NCBI RefSeq assembly: GCF_026011715.1
Contig: NZ_BRVM01000010.1
Location: forward strand, 95,569-159,568
Length of the DNA stretch: 64,000 bases
Source: Cytobacillus sp. NCCP-133
GTDB taxonomy: Bacteria; Bacillota; Bacilli; Bacillales; Cytobacillaceae
Direction: 5' to 3'
In this document: piece after piece, positions 17,083 to 24,779 of the stretch
Layout: every line of letters starts with the position of its first letter
How positions within the stretch are numbered: position 1 is the stretch's first letter
The notes under the pieces: model-generated
What the model was told of the DNA's origin: nothing
Seen by the model: only the letters and a program-made list of their open reading frames with translations
Database searches by the model: none
Position numbers and translations under genes: made by a program

Positions 17083-17424
17083 GGTTTTATTTTGCTGTCT
17101 ATTGGAGTCGCGTGATAACAAGGTGTGCTGAAACAGGCTTGTTCCTCCAGCGAGAGGAGTAATGGTTAGTGCCGTGGAATTTCCAGCAGGATTTCGTACA
17201 GTGAGAATTGAATTGATGACTGATGTTTGCACAAGAGCCATTCCTACTATCTGAGAAGTACCGGTTGCTCGCCCCACCACCGTATAGGCTAGGTCATCGC
17301 CATTGAGAGTTAAAATCAGTTGGCCCGGTTCGTCCACACTCACCTGAAACAAGACCTGATAAGTGCCAATTTCAGACAAGGTAAATAAATCGGCAGTAGC
17401 CCGGACAATATCCGACATCAGCAC
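17074..17424 (-). pseudogene. Fragment of a BclA-like exosporium protein (C-terminal domain), frameshifted
   Basis: FTLSEIGTYQVLFQVSVDEP, then GRATGTSQIVG, SVINSILTVRNPAGNSTALT and ITPLAGGT are typical of the C-terminal domain of Bacillus collagen-like exosporium glycoproteins. After GGTS the open frame reads LFQHTLLSRD. Adding one base to the AGCCTG run (about 17135-17140) restores PVSAHLVITRLQ and an immediate stop, the usual family ending, so one base has been lost. The N-terminal side and the collagen repeats are missing: homology starts abruptly near 17420. Confidence 0.75.
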
Positions 17425-17429
17425 CGTTA

Positions 17430-17742
17430 TTCGTGGGATTCAAACAAAGATGGCTACTATACAGATTATTCTATTAAATATACACCAGCAGATTGGAATG
17501 CAAACGCTGGAGTAGCTGGTGCTTATGATTTAATTGCTGGAGAGGGAACAAATAAGGGTTATGTTGCACAATATGTTTACCTTCCTACAACTAGGGCCGG
17601 CGGTAGCATAAATGTAAAGTTTGAATATGGTCATAAAAGGGTCAGCGGAAAGCCATCTGTTACAGTAACTTCAGCTGGTTTATCTATAGTTCCAACTACT
17701 ACAACTGATACAAGATCTTATGCCGTAACATTAAACTATTAA
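17430..17742 (+). pseudogene. 3' fragment of a surface or secreted protein gene
   Basis: Open from about 17430 to TAA 17742 with no start codon or ribosome site. It encodes about 100 residues beginning WDSNKDGYYTDYSIKYTP, then GYVAQYVYLPTTRAGGSINV and VTVTSAGLSIVP, ending AVTLNY. The beta-rich, Thr/Gly/Tyr-rich composition is that of the end of a secreted or cell-surface protein. Its 5' part is cut at the same junction (about 17425) that truncates the BclA-like gene on the other strand. I cannot name the family. Confidence 0.6.
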
Positions 17743-17764
17743 TTTCTTTCTCAGGAGGCTCTTA

Positions 17765-17932
17765 ATGAAGCAGATTATCGTTAACACAATTATTGTTTTT
17801 GTTATTTCAGTAGTATTAATATGGGGTATTACTTTTAATGCTTCGTCAGATGATTCTTATATTTTAGCCATTTCTCTACTATTGTTGTTGCATACTTCGT
17901 TAATTATAGCTCTGCTTTTTAAGAGGAAATAG
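17765..17932 (+). CDS. Small two-TM membrane protein, 55 aa
   Basis: An ATG 7 bases after AGGAGG (17753-17758) opens a 55-codon frame: MKQIIVNTIIVFVISVVLIW, a short NASSDD loop, a second hydrophobic helix (ILAISLLLLLHTSLIIALLF) and a basic KRK end. Helix-loop-helix with positive ends fits a small membrane protein; such genes often sit beside phage, bacteriocin or surface-protein genes. It follows the surface-protein fragment by 22 bases, probably in one transcript, and a good terminator follows. Function unknown. Confidence 0.6.
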   Translation: MKQIIVNTIIVFVISVVLIWGITFNASSDDSYILAISLLLLLHTSLIIALLFKRK

Positions 17933-17942
17933 ATTAGTAGAA

Positions 17943-17984
17943 TAAAAAACTAGTATTTGCATTTGCATTACTAGTTTTTTATTC
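17943..17984 (+). terminator. Terminator after the small membrane gene
   Basis: AAAAAACTAGTA, 13-base loop, TACTAGTTTTTT. Confidence 0.8.
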
Positions 17985-18083
17985 TATTGATTATTTTATT
18001 ATTTAACTGCAGTGAAAAATTAAGAGACATCGTTAAGGATTACTATTTAGCAGCTAATACGAACCATTAATAGAAGTTTAAAA

Positions 18084-18119
18084 TGGGTTCGGTTTGGGGT
18101 CGAAACTCATCATAAACCT
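18084..18119 (-). other. Tiny reading frame with a strong ribosome site at the scar's right end
   Basis: On the minus strand AGGAGGTTT precedes ATGATG and the frame MMSFDPKPNPF then TAA. The DPKPNP tail resembles the end of phage integrases. The neighbouring GTTTGGGGTCG on the plus strand also occurs near the left end (about 16513-16525). It may be what remains of the element's integrase or of its arm sites. Confidence 0.3.
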
Positions 18120-18217
18120 CCTGAATTAAACCAATTTAATCTTATTTACAGTCTGGAAACCTTAATTCTATAGGGTTTTCTCTGCCCTTTTCCTCCCTAA
18201 TCATTCCAAGAAAGCCC

Positions 18218-18263
18218 GCCTCCTAAGCTGTAGGTCGTGAGTTCGAATCTCGCCTGGGACGTC
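18218..18263 (+). repeat. att-type direct repeat, copy 2 (tRNA-Arg 3' part)
   Basis: 46 bp identical to 16369-16414, starting at the anticodon arm and ending 2 bases past the tRNA. The 5' half of the tRNA is absent, so it is not a functional tRNA. This is the footprint expected of a site-specific integrated element. Confidence 0.85.
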
Positions 18264-18272
18264 CTGATAAAT

Positions 18273-18305
18273 CGCCAATCTTAAAAAAAAGGTTGGCTTT
18301 TTTTA
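18273..18305 (+). terminator. Terminator beyond the att copy
   Basis: GCCAATCTT, A-rich loop, AGGTTGGC then T7. It probably once ended the tRNA transcript before the element inserted. Confidence 0.75.
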
Positions 18306-18475
18306 CGTTTGTTAAACGTTTCTTTACAAGCTCTTATAACTTCTATAAAGCTCGAATGTTAGGCTGATAATAGTGGGGATAGCATATGGAGCTATCATCC
18401 GAGCTTGGCGAAGGAGAGCCAAGTGTATTTTTGAATTCCTTTAATTGTGTCAAATGTTGGATTAATTTGAATTGC

Positions 18476-18567
18476 TGCTAGATAAGTCCCGTGACATGCT
18501 AGATAAAATAAAAAGAATCTTATAAAACTTGAATCTTGCCAGATAAATTTTAATTCGTGCAAGATAA
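18476..18567 (+). repeat. Four phased copies of TGCNAGATAA
   Basis: TGCTAGATAA (18476), TGCTAGATAA (18497), TGCCAGATAA (18537) and TGCAAGATAA (18558), all on the same strand. Start-to-start distances are 21, 40 and 21, close to whole helical turns. They lie 220-310 bases upstream of the radical SAM gene. A minus-strand frame across this area (18395-18580) has no ribosome site and is not called. Confidence 0.6.
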
Positions 18568-18785
18568 GATGAAGAAACAAAGTATAACAAAATGGAAGTT
18601 ATGGACGTTCATTATCTAAATGTCTGCTACCATTTTTCACATCTTCTCCCCTTCTATCATTAACAAATTTCCTGATTAGTCAGATCCGCAATCTTCTGCT
18701 GACATGTTTTACTTCCTTTTCTTCCGTCCAAAATATGATACAATTATATGATGTTTAAGTTGCTAATAAAGGGAGTTTATAATAA

Positions 18786-20534
18786 ATGAAAGTAATTGCA
18801 AGTACATTAAATGCCAAATATATTCATACCAATATTGCCATACGCTACTTAAAAGCCTATGCAGAGCCTGATTTTGATGTAGAATTGGCTGAATATACTA
18901 TCAAAGATCCAGTCATGAATATTGTTACAGATCTTATTCGCAAAAAACCGTCAGTTGTCGGTTTCAGCTGTTATATCTGGAATATAGAGGAAACCATTAA
19001 GATCATCAAAATGATTAAAAAAATTGACCCTTCTATACACATCGTCATTGGAGGACCTGAGGTAACTTATGATGTCGGTGAATGGATGGAGAAAGTAAAA
19101 GAATTTGATTTTATTGTGATCGGAGAAGGTGAAGAAACATTTAAGCAGTTATTAACAGAACTTGCGGGCGGCATGAATATGGAGCACGTACACGGTCTTG
19201 CTTTCAGGAAAAATGGAGAGGTTCAGGTTAACCCCCAGCGGAACAAGCTGGATTTGCGCGAGCTACCATCACCTTTCCGATTTGAAGAAGATATTTCCCA
19301 TCTATCCAAGCGTGTTACTTATATCGAAACAAGCCGCGGCTGTCCTTTTAGCTGCCAGTTCTGCCTTTCCTCTATTGAAGTGGGTGTGCGCTATTTTGAC
19401 AGAGAAAAAATTAAAGAGGACATTCGGTATTTAATGAAAAATGGCGCAAAAACCATTAAGTTTGTTGACCGTACGTTTAATATCAGCCGCAGCTATGCTC
19501 TTGAGATGTTCCAATTTCTGATTGATGAGCATTTGCCCGGAACTGTATTTCAGTTTGAAATCACTGCAGATATCATGAGGCCTGAAGTTATTGAATTTCT
19601 AAATAATGAGGCTCCTCCGGGATTGTTCAGATTTGAGATTGGAGTACAGTCAACGAATGACTATACAAATGAACTTGTCATGAGGAAGCAGAACTTTGAT
19701 AAGCTTTGCAGGACGGTAACAATGGTTAAAGACGGAGGAAAAATTGATCAGCATCTTGATTTGATTGCAGGTTTGCCTGAGGAAGATTATCATTCCTTTA
19801 AGAAAACATTTAATGATGTTTTTGCCATGCGTCCAGAAGAGCTGCAGCTCGGTTTTTTAAAAATGCTGCGGGGAACTGGGCTAAGGCTAAGAGCAGAAGA
19901 ACATCAATACATTTATATGGACCATTCGCCTTATGAAATACTGGGAAATAATGTTTTGTCTTTTGATGATATTATTCGGATTAAACAGGTTGAAGATGTA
20001 TTGGAAAAGTACTGGAACGATCATAGAATGGACACATCTGTTGAATATTTAGTGACAAAAGTTTTTCCGACTCCATTTGATTTCTTCCAGGAATTCGGCA
20101 GCTATTGGGAACAAAAAGGATGGTCCCGAATTGGTCATCAGCTTGAGGATCTTTTCAGGCGTCTTATGGAGTTCCTGCAATCAAAAAGAATTGAAGATCT
20201 TGATGTTGTTGAGGGCTTAATGAAATATGACTATATTTCCAGTCAAAAATATAAGCCAAGAAAGCCATGGTGGCAGTCTAGCTTTGAAAGAGCTGAAAGA
20301 TCAAAGATCTACCAAAATCTCCTCCAATATCCGAATCAGCTTGGAGAAAGCTTTGCAAGCCTCAAGCTGAACGAAAAGGAAATCTATAAGCATACCTTGC
20401 TGGAAGGATTATCTTTTGATCTGGGCACGTATTTAATTGATGGAAAACTTGAAAAGAAAGAAATGACTCTTCTTGCCCATTTTGATCCAAGTACTGAAAA
20501 GGTTAGTCTCTTCTTCGGATCACTTAACCAATGA
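18786..20534 (+). CDS. B12-binding-domain radical SAM protein
   Basis: A 582-residue protein with three parts: an N-terminal cobalamin-binding-like Rossmann domain (about 1-140, with VVGFSCYIWN and IVIGGPEVTYD), a radical SAM barrel with the cluster motif C186-x3-C190-x2-C193 (SRGCPFSCQFC), and a C-terminal DUF4080-type region from about 400. It should cleave SAM reductively; the substrate is unknown, although the family is common in Bacillaceae. The B12 domain lacks an obvious DxHxxG, so cobalamin binding may be base-off without the lower His, or absent. AGGGAG precedes the ATG by about 10 bases. Single gene. Confidence 0.85.
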   Translation: MKVIASTLNAKYIHTNIAIRYLKAYAEPDFDVELAEYTIKDPVMNIVTDLIRKKPSVVGFSCYIWNIEETIKIIKMIKKIDPSIHIVIGGPEVTYDVGEWMEKVKEFDFIVIGEGEETFKQLLTELAGGMNMEHVHGLAFRKNGEVQVNPQRNKLDLRELPSPFRFEEDISHLSKRVTYIETSRGCPFSCQFCLSSIEVGVRYFDREKIKEDIRYLMKNGAKTIKFVDRTFNISRSYALEMFQFLIDEHLPGTVFQFEITADIMRPEVIEFLNNEAPPGLFRFEIGVQSTNDYTNELVMRKQNFDKLCRTVTMVKDGGKIDQHLDLIAGLPEEDYHSFKKTFNDVFAMRPEELQLGFLKMLRGTGLRLRAEEHQYIYMDHSPYEILGNNVLSFDDIIRIKQVEDVLEKYWNDHRMDTSVEYLVTKVFPTPFDFFQEFGSYWEQKGWSRIGHQLEDLFRRLMEFLQSKRIEDLDVVEGLMKYDYISSQKYKPRKPWWQSSFERAERSKIYQNLLQYPNQLGESFASLKLNEKEIYKHTLLEGLSFDLGTYLIDGKLEKKEMTLLAHFDPSTEKVSLFFGSLNQ

Positions 20535-20542
20535 AACGAGCA

Positions 20543-20571
20543 GAAAACCGGCCTAATGAGCCGGTTTTTTA
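20543..20571 (+). terminator. Terminator after the radical SAM gene
   Basis: AAAACCGGC, loop CTAATGA, GCCGGTTTTTT. It ends exactly at the stop codon of the convergent small gene. Confidence 0.85.
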
Positions 20572-20721
20572 GCATTTATCCTCACTTTTCTTTTTACTAT
20601 TTTCACTGTTCATAAATGGCAGTTCATACAGTTTGTTCGCATTCATATCGCCAAACTCCATACCAAATTCAACATTAGAAGATTTGTTATGAATGGCTTT
20701 TTTATGTTCCTTTTTATTCAC
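20569..20721 (-). CDS. Small basic protein, gamma-SASP-like (distal)
   Basis: A 50-residue hydrophilic protein (GTG start at 20721, GAGGG about 10 bases upstream) of the form KKEHKKAIHNKSS then NVEFGMEFGDMNANK. The EFGMEFG segment resembles the FGTEFASE repeats of gamma-type small acid-soluble spore proteins. It is a paralogue of the gene just upstream, whose TAG stop overlaps its GTG (TAGTG). Role in the spore is an inference from composition and motif; no sigma-G promoter was checked for the pair. Confidence 0.5.
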   Translation of the reverse strand: MNKKEHKKAIHNKSSNVEFGMEFGDMNANKLYELPFMNSENSKKKSEDKC

Positions 20722-20882
20722 TATGCTCTTCCCTCACTCCCATGTTTGGAGTTGCGGTTTGCATGTTTCATTGGGTTTTCGCCGTAGCTGAATTCTGCTG
20801 AAAATTCAGATTCCTGAAGATTTTTCTTAGGTGTTTTACTGTATTTCTCAACCGCCTTATGTTCAGCTTTTCGTTTAGCCAT
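20721..20882 (-). CDS. Small basic protein, gamma-SASP-like (proximal)
   Basis: A 53-residue protein from an ATG at 20882 preceded by AGGAGG (spacing 7). The Lys-rich N-terminus MAKRKAEHKAVEKYSKTPKK is followed by ESEFSAEFSYGENPMK, matching the EF-x-x-EF core of its downstream partner and of gamma-type SASPs. It has no hydrophobic segment. It heads a two-gene unit. It could instead be another class of minor spore protein. Confidence 0.55.
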   Translation of the reverse strand: MAKRKAEHKAVEKYSKTPKKNLQESEFSAEFSYGENPMKHANRNSKHGSEGRA

Positions 20883-21022
20883 TTTAATTCCTCCTGACAA
20901 GAAAATTTTACTTTTTTAGTTTCCGTTTAAATATAAATTTAATTCCTGATCCTAACTTCCTTATTTTACTGCTTAAAAAACTCATAAAATCAAGTTCTCA
21001 GCAAAAAATAAACAAAAAAGGA

Positions 21023-21382
21023 ATGAGCGCAGTGACTAACAAGAACAGCACAAACAAAAAGAACATTGGCATTGATCAAACTCTCCCGCACCAGATTGAG
21101 GCACCTAGCTTTAAGGATACAGGAATGGAGCTTCAGCCCCCTTTTGAAAATTCATTTGGAGTAACAATTGGGGACAGTAATTATTCCTCAGGCAACTCGC
21201 CTTTAGAAAACTGGAGCGACGAAACAGATCCCGCAGTAATGGCAGGAGACCAATGGGTCCATCCCACTAATGATATTGGATGGAATACAACAGAAAACAA
21301 AGAACTGCTTGAAAGCAAGAAACCGCCGCAAGGCTACCCTTTTATGCATCCAACAAAAGATGTAAGCCGCGGAACCGATTAA
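21023..21382 (+). CDS. DUF3905-like protein
   Basis: A 119-residue hydrophilic protein. The core (LPHQIEAPSFKDTGMELQPP, NSFGVTIGDSNY, SPLENWSDETDPAVMAGDQW, VHPTNDIGWNT) matches my recollection of DUF3905, a family restricted to spore-forming Bacillaceae. The C-terminal FMHPTKD echoes the internal VHPTND, suggesting a short duplication. A weak AAAAGGAATG region precedes the annotated start, and ATG 21023 directly abuts a GGA, so the start is uncertain. Function unknown; it lies among small spore-type genes. Confidence 0.65.
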   Translation: MSAVTNKNSTNKKNIGIDQTLPHQIEAPSFKDTGMELQPPFENSFGVTIGDSNYSSGNSPLENWSDETDPAVMAGDQWVHPTNDIGWNTTENKELLESKKPPQGYPFMHPTKDVSRGTD

Positions 21383-21389
21383 AGAAAAG

Positions 21390-21427
21390 CAAAAAGCGCA
21401 GTCGAACTTTCCGGTCTGCGCTTTTTT
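21390..21427. terminator. Bidirectional terminator
   Basis: AAAAAGCGCAG and CTGCGCTTTTTT around a 13-base loop, between the convergent DUF3905 and ktrD genes. Confidence 0.85.
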
Positions 21428-22790
21428 AGCCTATAATTACACGTTCTTTTGGGTAATGGAAATTTGGCTGCTTTTCTTTCCCGCCTATGATAAATAAGAA
21501 AGAAGTTAATCCTATGCGTCCAATGAACATTAACGCCATAATAATGCATTTTCCTATATTAGATAGCTCAGGAGTAATCCCCATTGATAAGCCTGTTGTT
21601 CCAAAAGCAGAACAAACTTCAAAGAGGATTTCAATAATATGCAGTTCATGTTCAGTAATACTTAAGATCACAATGGAAAGAAAGCACATCCCCATTGCCA
21701 GCAAAGTGATTGCAAACGACTTAAGAATATCATCCTCATGTATTTCCCTCTTAAATACTTTAATATCCCGGTTTCCTTTTGCAAAATGGTAAAGGAAAAG
21801 AATATTTATGGCAAAAGTAGTTGTCCGTATTCCTCCCCCAACCGAGCTTGGGGAAGCTCCAATGAACATTAAAAAACACATTGCTAGGAGCGACGGCATT
21901 GTAAACTCGCTGACATCCATAGTGGATAAGCCGCCGCTCCTTGTTGTAGCTGATTGGAAAAATGCATAAAAGAAGCTTTTATGCCAGCTCATATCATTAA
22001 AGTAATGTCCGAATTCCATAACAATCAAAATGATTGTACCAAACACCAGAAGAACGGCATACGTTACTGTCGTCAGCTTTGCAAATAACGAAAATCGAAA
22101 TGGCTGTTCATTATCCCATTGGTTTCTGAACAAATATGCCTTTGTTTCAATAAGGACAGGGAAGCCTATTGCTCCCAATGTAATCAGGATGATATTAATG
22201 ATTTGGACAAAATAATCGCCAGCATAAGGCTGTAAAGATACACCTGTAATATCCATCCCTCCGTTTGTTGTTGCGCTTACAGAGGCGAATAGAGCGTGAA
22301 GAAAGGCTTGCTCGAAGGTGGAATAATATTTTAGAAAATGAAAGCCTAGGATTAGAGCTCCCAATGTTTCAATCACAAGGATAATTTTAATAATTTCCCT
22401 TATTAGGTTTACAAGTCCTGATAATGCATACTGATTATGATCCACCATAATCAGGCGGCGCCCCCGGAGTCCGATTTTGCGTCCAAGCAATAGCCAAAAG
22501 AAGGTACCCAATGCCATAATCCCTATTCCGCCAAACTGCAAAATAAACATGATGACAAAATAGCCAAAAACGCTGTATGTTTCTGAAATGTTTAGTACTG
22601 TCAGGCCTGTTACACTGACAGCACTAACTGCAGTAAAAACCGTGTCGATAAATGCAACTTCAACCCCAGGTTTATGTACTGCAGGTATTCTTAATAAAAG
22701 AACAGATACAGAAACTGCCAATAAATAATATCCTGATATTACTTGGGCAGGCGATAGTTTATCCAGCCAGTGTCTTAAGTCTTTCCACAT
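21426..22790 (-). CDS. ktrD: Ktr/Trk potassium channel subunit KtrD
   Basis: A 454-residue K+ channel of the TrkH/KtrB superfamily with four pore-loop repeats visible as SVTGLT, ATTNGGMD, TTRSGGLS and GTTGLSM, each supplying the filter glycine. It imports potassium with Na+ and needs a cytoplasmic KtrC/A ring, which is not encoded nearby (as in B. subtilis ktrD). I start at ATG 22790 (MWKDLRHWLDKLS), just after AGGTG; the in-frame ATG 42 bases upstream has a worse site. KtrD rather than KtrB is chosen because ktrD lies between sigI and ykrP in B. subtilis. Confidence 0.88.
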   Translation of the reverse strand: MWKDLRHWLDKLSPAQVISGYYLLAVSVSVLLLRIPAVHKPGVEVAFIDTVFTAVSAVSVTGLTVLNISETYSVFGYFVIMFILQFGGIGIMALGTFFWLLLGRKIGLRGRRLIMVDHNQYALSGLVNLIREIIKIILVIETLGALILGFHFLKYYSTFEQAFLHALFASVSATTNGGMDITGVSLQPYAGDYFVQIINIILITLGAIGFPVLIETKAYLFRNQWDNEQPFRFSLFAKLTTVTYAVLLVFGTIILIVMEFGHYFNDMSWHKSFFYAFFQSATTRSGGLSTMDVSEFTMPSLLAMCFLMFIGASPSSVGGGIRTTTFAINILFLYHFAKGNRDIKVFKREIHEDDILKSFAITLLAMGMCFLSIVILSITEHELHIIEILFEVCSAFGTTGLSMGITPELSNIGKCIIMALMFIGRIGLTSFLFIIGGKEKQPNFHYPKERVIIG

Positions 22791-22934
22791 AATGCACCTG
22801 TCCCTTTCGAAATTTTTCCTAACCCTTATCATAATGAATATACCCTTTTTTTAAAAGGGATATTAGGTAATTTGCAAGAAGTTTTTTATTTTAGGTTCTT
22901 TTCTCATAGATTATTGTTCTTGCTTTTGAATTTA

Positions 22935-23165
22935 GCCGTTGATTTTAGCACAAGGTACTTGCTTTCCGCGGGAAGGAACGGAAGCCTCCTCGACGCTCTG
23001 CATCTGTGTGGTCTCCCGCAGCACATTGAATAATCTTTCTCGAATCAACACCGCATGAAGAACATGCGAATGTATCTTCGAGGATTAAATACCCTCCGCT
23101 CCAATCAACTCAGCAAATTTAACTAAGTTATTGAAAAATAACATACTTTATGAAAACAGCCTATT
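22935..23165 (+). repeat. Dispersed Bacillus repeat, family A, copy 1
   Basis: Begins GCCGTTGATTTTAGCA, then ACTTGCTTTCCGCGGG, GCCTCCTCG, CATTGAATAA, TTCGAGGATTAA, and ends with GAAAACAGCCTA. The same order of blocks occurs at 51820-52072. The GC-rich non-coding units with the TTTCCGCGGG core resemble a repeat I know from many Bacillus genomes. The rest of this 640-base intergenic region holds only the sspD promoter. Confidence 0.75.
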
Positions 23166-23351
23166 TTAATATATTGGAACAAGAAAACAGCCGGAAAACT
23201 ACCTAAAGTTCCAACAATGAATGAAATAAAAATAGGGCATCATATAGTAAAGGCTTGTCTGGAAAAATAAATGCAGTTCATGTAACAGATTTGTTATTGC
23301 AGATATTTGGAAGCAAAAAAACCCCTAATTCCTTGCCGAAAAAATTACCAC

Positions 23352-23380
23352 TTATGAAACTCCCATTATTATTCATACTA
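23352..23380 (+). promoter_or_regulatory. Sigma-G promoter of the SASP gene
   Basis: -35 TTATG (23352) and -10 CATACTA (23374-23380) with a 17-base spacer match the forespore sigma-G consensus, about 50 bases before the SASP start. Confidence 0.65.
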
Positions 23381-23430
23381 CAAATACAGGGGACAGAAAC
23401 TCTGTAAGACCATAAAAGGAGTTGAATACG

Positions 23431-23631
23431 ATGGCAAGAAGCAGCAATAAATTATTGGTACCTGGCATTGAACAATATATGGATCAGGTGAAATATGAAA
23501 TTGCCCAGGAATTTGGTGTTCAATTAGGCTCTGATACTGTATCGCGTGCAAATGGATCTGTAGGTGGAGAGATTACCAAAAGACTTGTTCAGCAAGCTCA
23601 AGCTCAAATGTCCGGCCAAAACAACCAATAA
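23431..23631 (+). CDS. sspD: Alpha/beta-type small acid-soluble spore protein
   Basis: A 66-residue DNA-coating spore protein. The GPR protease site lies in YEIAQEFGV, and the two DNA-binding helices carry [20 protein letters not shown], the family's signature. It binds and protects spore DNA and is degraded at germination. The start is ATG 23431 (MARSSNKLL), 9 bases after AAAGGAG; a TTG three codons earlier is not used. The name sspD follows the B. subtilis position next to sigI-rsgI; other paralogues are nearly identical in sequence. Confidence 0.93.
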   Translation: MARSSNKLLVPGIEQYMDQVKYEIAQEFGVQLGSDTVSRANGSVGGEITKRLVQQAQAQMSGQNNQ

Positions 23632-23651
23632 AAAATTAAATATAAATGGAA

Positions 23652-23677
23652 AAAAGTCCGGAGCAATCCGGACTTTT
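23652..23677. terminator. Bidirectional terminator
   Basis: AAAAGTCCGGA, loop GCAA, TCCGGACTTTT. It ends the SASP gene and, overlapping its last codons, rsgI. Confidence 0.85.
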
Positions 23678-24779
23678 AATGTTTATTGTTATCTTTTTCT
23701 TTGTACTTTTGGGAATGTGGAGGTCCATTTTTCTTCCCGCTATTTTCTTTATGGCCCTTATCTTTTGCTTGTTTTCCGTTATTGGGGCCATGAGACTTAC
23801 TATTTTTTTTTTCGTTATTATTATTACTATTGCTGCCTTTATTCTTTTCGCCTTGTTCTTGCTGGTTTCCATTATTCCTTTGGTTTTGTCTGCTTTCCTG
23901 CTTCCCGGCTTTTTTCGCCTGACCGGAAGGGATATTCTTCATTTCCTTTTCCAAAGGCTTTTTCTGGGTTGCAGCGGGCTTTTCCTGCTTCTTTAATAGG
24001 CCTGGTGAAATTTCGGAAGGCTTATCGTTATTTTTATGGTTCTCTACTTTAATATTTGGCTGATCAGTTGAAGCAGGCTTTTCTTTTTTTGACGGCTTCT
24101 TGCTGTCTGCATTTAATTTACTTTCTTTATATAATCCTGTGGTTTGCCCATTTTCAATTGCAGTTTCCCGGTCTTCTTCCGTTCCTTCAAACACCATGAC
24201 TTTAAGCTGTTCGGTCTGGGCTGTTTCTTTAATTACTTCCAATTCTGCTTCCAATTGTTTATCAGTTTCTATTTTATCTTCTGTAAAAACGGTAGCAATA
24301 ACAATTTCTTTGTTTTCCGCCAAATACCCTTGCTTTTTTAGTTGATGAAAAATCTCGTCGGTAACATCCTGAATGCTTTTCTTTTTCCAATCCTGGATAC
24401 TTTGGACAATACGCTCACCATCTTCATTAAAAGGCTCAAGCTTGATGACCTGATATTTTTCATTGACCCCTAGTTCAATACTCGGATTCACATCAATCGA
24501 CATATAGGCATACACTTCATCGTTTTGATAGAACGGCAGAAAGGAAACAACTGCTAACATGAGCGCAAAAGCCGCTGCAAATACGGCTTTACCTTTACAT
24601 ACATTAATGAGTGATAAAGGAGATGATTTATTTTCGCTTTTTTGTTCTATTGGGAAGAAATCAATTTCCTGACCGATTGCGTATACCCGGTTTTGTTTAC
24701 GGGCACGCAGAAATTCTCCTTCCGGGGTTAACATCGTTAAAAAACGTTCGTTAATTTCCAAAATAATGCCTGTTTTCAC
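23676..24779 (-). CDS. rsgI: Anti-sigma-I factor RsgI
   Basis: A 367-residue single-pass protein. The N-terminal RsgI domain (about 1-50, MKTGIILEINERFLTMLTPE) binds SigI. One membrane helix follows (about 64-84, AVFAAAFALMLAVVSFLPF), then the conserved extracytoplasmic segment YMSIDVNPSIELGVN, and a long, low-complexity Lys/Asn/Gln/Pro-rich tail (about 215-367) that probably threads through the wall. The GTG start (24779) overlaps the sigI stop (GTGA). RsgI holds SigI inactive until an envelope or heat signal. Confidence 0.92.
   Translation of the reverse strand: MKTGIILEINERFLTMLTPEGEFLRARKQNRVYAIGQEIDFFPIEQKSENKSSPLSLINVCKGKAVFAAAFALMLAVVSFLPFYQNDEVYAYMSIDVNPSIELGVNEKYQVIKLEPFNEDGERIVQSIQDWKKKSIQDVTDEIFHQLKKQGYLAENKEIVIATVFTEDKIETDKQLEAELEVIKETAQTEQLKVMVFEGTEEDRETAIENGQTTGLYKESKLNADSKKPSKKEKPASTDQPNIKVENHKNNDKPSEISPGLLKKQEKPAATQKKPLEKEMKNIPSGQAKKAGKQESRQNQRNNGNQQEQGEKNKGSNSNNNNEKKNSKSHGPNNGKQAKDKGHKENSGKKNGPPHSQKYKEKDNNKH

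Noticed and set aside
18476..18567. CRISPR-like array
   Set aside because: Repeat unit only 10 bases, spacers 11 and 30 bases, no Cas genes. It is not a CRISPR.
18395..18580. 61-codon minus-strand frame across the TGCNAGATAA repeats
   Set aside because: No ribosome site; the open frame is a by-product of the AT-rich repeats.
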